Below, one piece after another: positions 5,318 through 6,166 of a stretch of DNA of 6,166 nt. A model generated the notes under the pieces. It did no database searches. It worked only from the letters and a program-made list of their open reading frames with translations, and had not been told where the DNA came from. Numbering within the stretch: the first letter of the stretch is position 1; the number at the start of each line of letters is the position of its first letter. Source of the DNA: an uncultured Fibrobacterota bacterium (GTDB lineage Bacteria > Fibrobacterota > Chitinivibrionia > Chitinivibrionales > Chitinispirillaceae); contig CAISVC010000240.1 of NCBI GenBank assembly GCA_903888815.1, positions 1 to 6,166 on the forward strand. Direction: 5' to 3'. A program made the position numbers and the translations under genes.

Positions 5318-6166
5318 CTATCTCGGTATCATCAGTTTTGCCGTCCGGTCCGCTTCCGGCGTCTGCAAGCGGCAGAAATAATATCCACCGGCGATTCTCC
5401 GGCCCGCATCGTCGCGTGCGTCAAAATTGAGGTCATGAAGACCCGCGGCGACCCGGCCGTTGACGAGCGTTCTTACGAGTGAACCGGACATGTCGTAGAG
5501 CTGGATCCTGACGCTCTGCCAGGCGCCCAACGCCTCAGGCAGCTCGTATCGTATCCGTATTGACGACCCCCGAGGTGTTACTTTCCCGGCTTTAAGCGAA
5601 AAAACCGCCGTCTGTCCGGAAAATGATGTCCCGTTCTTCACCAAAGTATTAGACTGCTTGCTCAGGACAAAGAGCGATACTCCCTGTCTCGGCAAAACGA
5701 ATATCTTGCTGTAAGAATTACCAGCAAGGTTCGTGTCCTTCGCAGGTTCGCATTCCGCCAGTTCCTGGGCCGCCTTGATGGCATTCATTTGAGCCGTGCT
5801 TGGAGGATTCGGTTTGCCCTGACGCACCCATACCGTATAGGCGTTGCTGAAAACGCTGTCGATTCGGTAGTGCCTGACGCTTATCGGGCCGCTGAAAGGC
5901 AGATTATTTATCGCAAGGTTAACGGTATCTCCGCCCGAAACGGTAATGTTGTTATAGAAATTGTATAACAGTACCTGGAGCGAATCTGCGGCAGCATTGA
6001 TCGTAGTGAAACCGTCGATCCCGTTGTTTCTTACCGGGGCTCCACCGGTAAGCGAAACCCGTGTCGTCCCCATCATATGAAGCATTTTATATCCGTTAAA
6101 AATCGGCTTTTTTACTCCCTGGACCGTGATCAGCCCGAAACTCGAATTGAACGGCAGCGTCGTTGA
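5318..6166 (-). CDS. GH39-like glycosidase (beta-xylosidase type), C-terminal part with FlgD-like tail; start outside window
   Basis: Only the last 282 residues are visible. The frame is open to the window edge, so the ATG at 6085 is internal. Counting from the edge, residues 9-37 (SFGLITVQGVKKPIFNGYKM, then LHMMG) match the end of a GH39 catalytic barrel, where the chain passes from the last strand to the KP...Y/F..LH...G helix. Residues about 38-130 fit the GH39 beta-sandwich that follows (VSLTGG, INAAADSLQVLLYNFYNN, ISVRHYRIDSVFSNAYTVW). The catalytic acids lie upstream and cannot be seen. Residues about 195-282 form an FlgD Ig-like tail (IRIRYELP, QLYDMSGSLVRTLVNG, AAGLHDLNFDARDDAGRRI, GGYYFCRL, KLMIPR), used by secreted proteins for C-terminal sorting or anchoring. 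Known GH39 enzymes include beta-xylosidases and alpha-L-iduronidases; beta-xylosidase-like is my preference. It is first in the visible minus-strand block, 178 bp before the phosphoesterase. Confidence 0.75.
   Translation of the reverse strand, partial: STTLPFNSSFGLITVQGVKKPIFNGYKMLHMMGTTRVSLTGGAPVRNNGIDGFTTINAAADSLQVLLYNFYNNITVSGGDTVNLAINNLPFSGPISVRHYRIDSVFSNAYTVWVRQGKPNPPSTAQMNAIKAAQELAECEPAKDTNLAGNSYSKIFVLPRQGVSLFVLSKQSNTLVKNGTSFSGQTAVFSLKAGKVTPRGSSIRIRYELPEALGAWQSVRIQLYDMSGSLVRTLVNGRVAAGLHDLNFDARDDAGRRIAGGYYFCRLQTPEADRTAKLMIPR

Overview
The window is part of a carbohydrate-degradation locus from a bacterium that secretes its polysaccharide-active enzymes. Three proteins on the minus strand end in C-terminal tails of the kind used for cell-surface sorting: one FlgD Ig-like tail and two short tails resembling type IX secretion sorting domains. 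Such tails, glycoside hydrolases and clear AGGAG-type Shine-Dalgarno sites together point to the Fibrobacterota/Chlorobi/Bacteroidota assemblage. A Fibrobacterota-like (Chitinivibrionia-type) cellulolytic or amylolytic anaerobe is my best guess. This is inference: no rRNA or marker gene is present.

Layout. Bases 1-1514 (+) hold the 3' part of a GH95-like (alpha/alpha)6-barrel glycosidase with no sorting tail. It converges, with a 22-bp gap, on a minus-strand block that reads from right to left. That block contains: the C-terminal part of a GH39-like glycosidase with an FlgD-like tail (6166-5318, running off the window); a 178-bp spacer with a tandem imperfect repeat and a possible 40-codon small ORF; a secreted calcineurin-like metallophosphoesterase (5139-3877); a secreted GH5 endoglucanase/mannanase-type enzyme with an N-terminal carbohydrate-binding-like module (3803-1965); and a short remnant (1920-1537). 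The remnant is a signal peptide and the first strand/helix region of a GH13 alpha-amylase, joined in frame to the last strands of a LamG domain.

The minus-strand genes lie 44 to 73 bp apart, or are directly abutted (small ORF and phosphoesterase). No convincing terminator separates them, so they may be one transcript. Together they suggest secreted attack on plant-type polysaccharide: GH5 cutting backbones, GH39 and GH95-like enzymes trimming side chains or ends, and a secreted phosphoesterase of unknown substrate. The points most worth a second look are the GH13-LamG deletion remnant, the repeat and coupled small ORF in the 5140-5317 spacer, and the apparent loss of canonical GH95 catalytic residues in the plus-strand gene.
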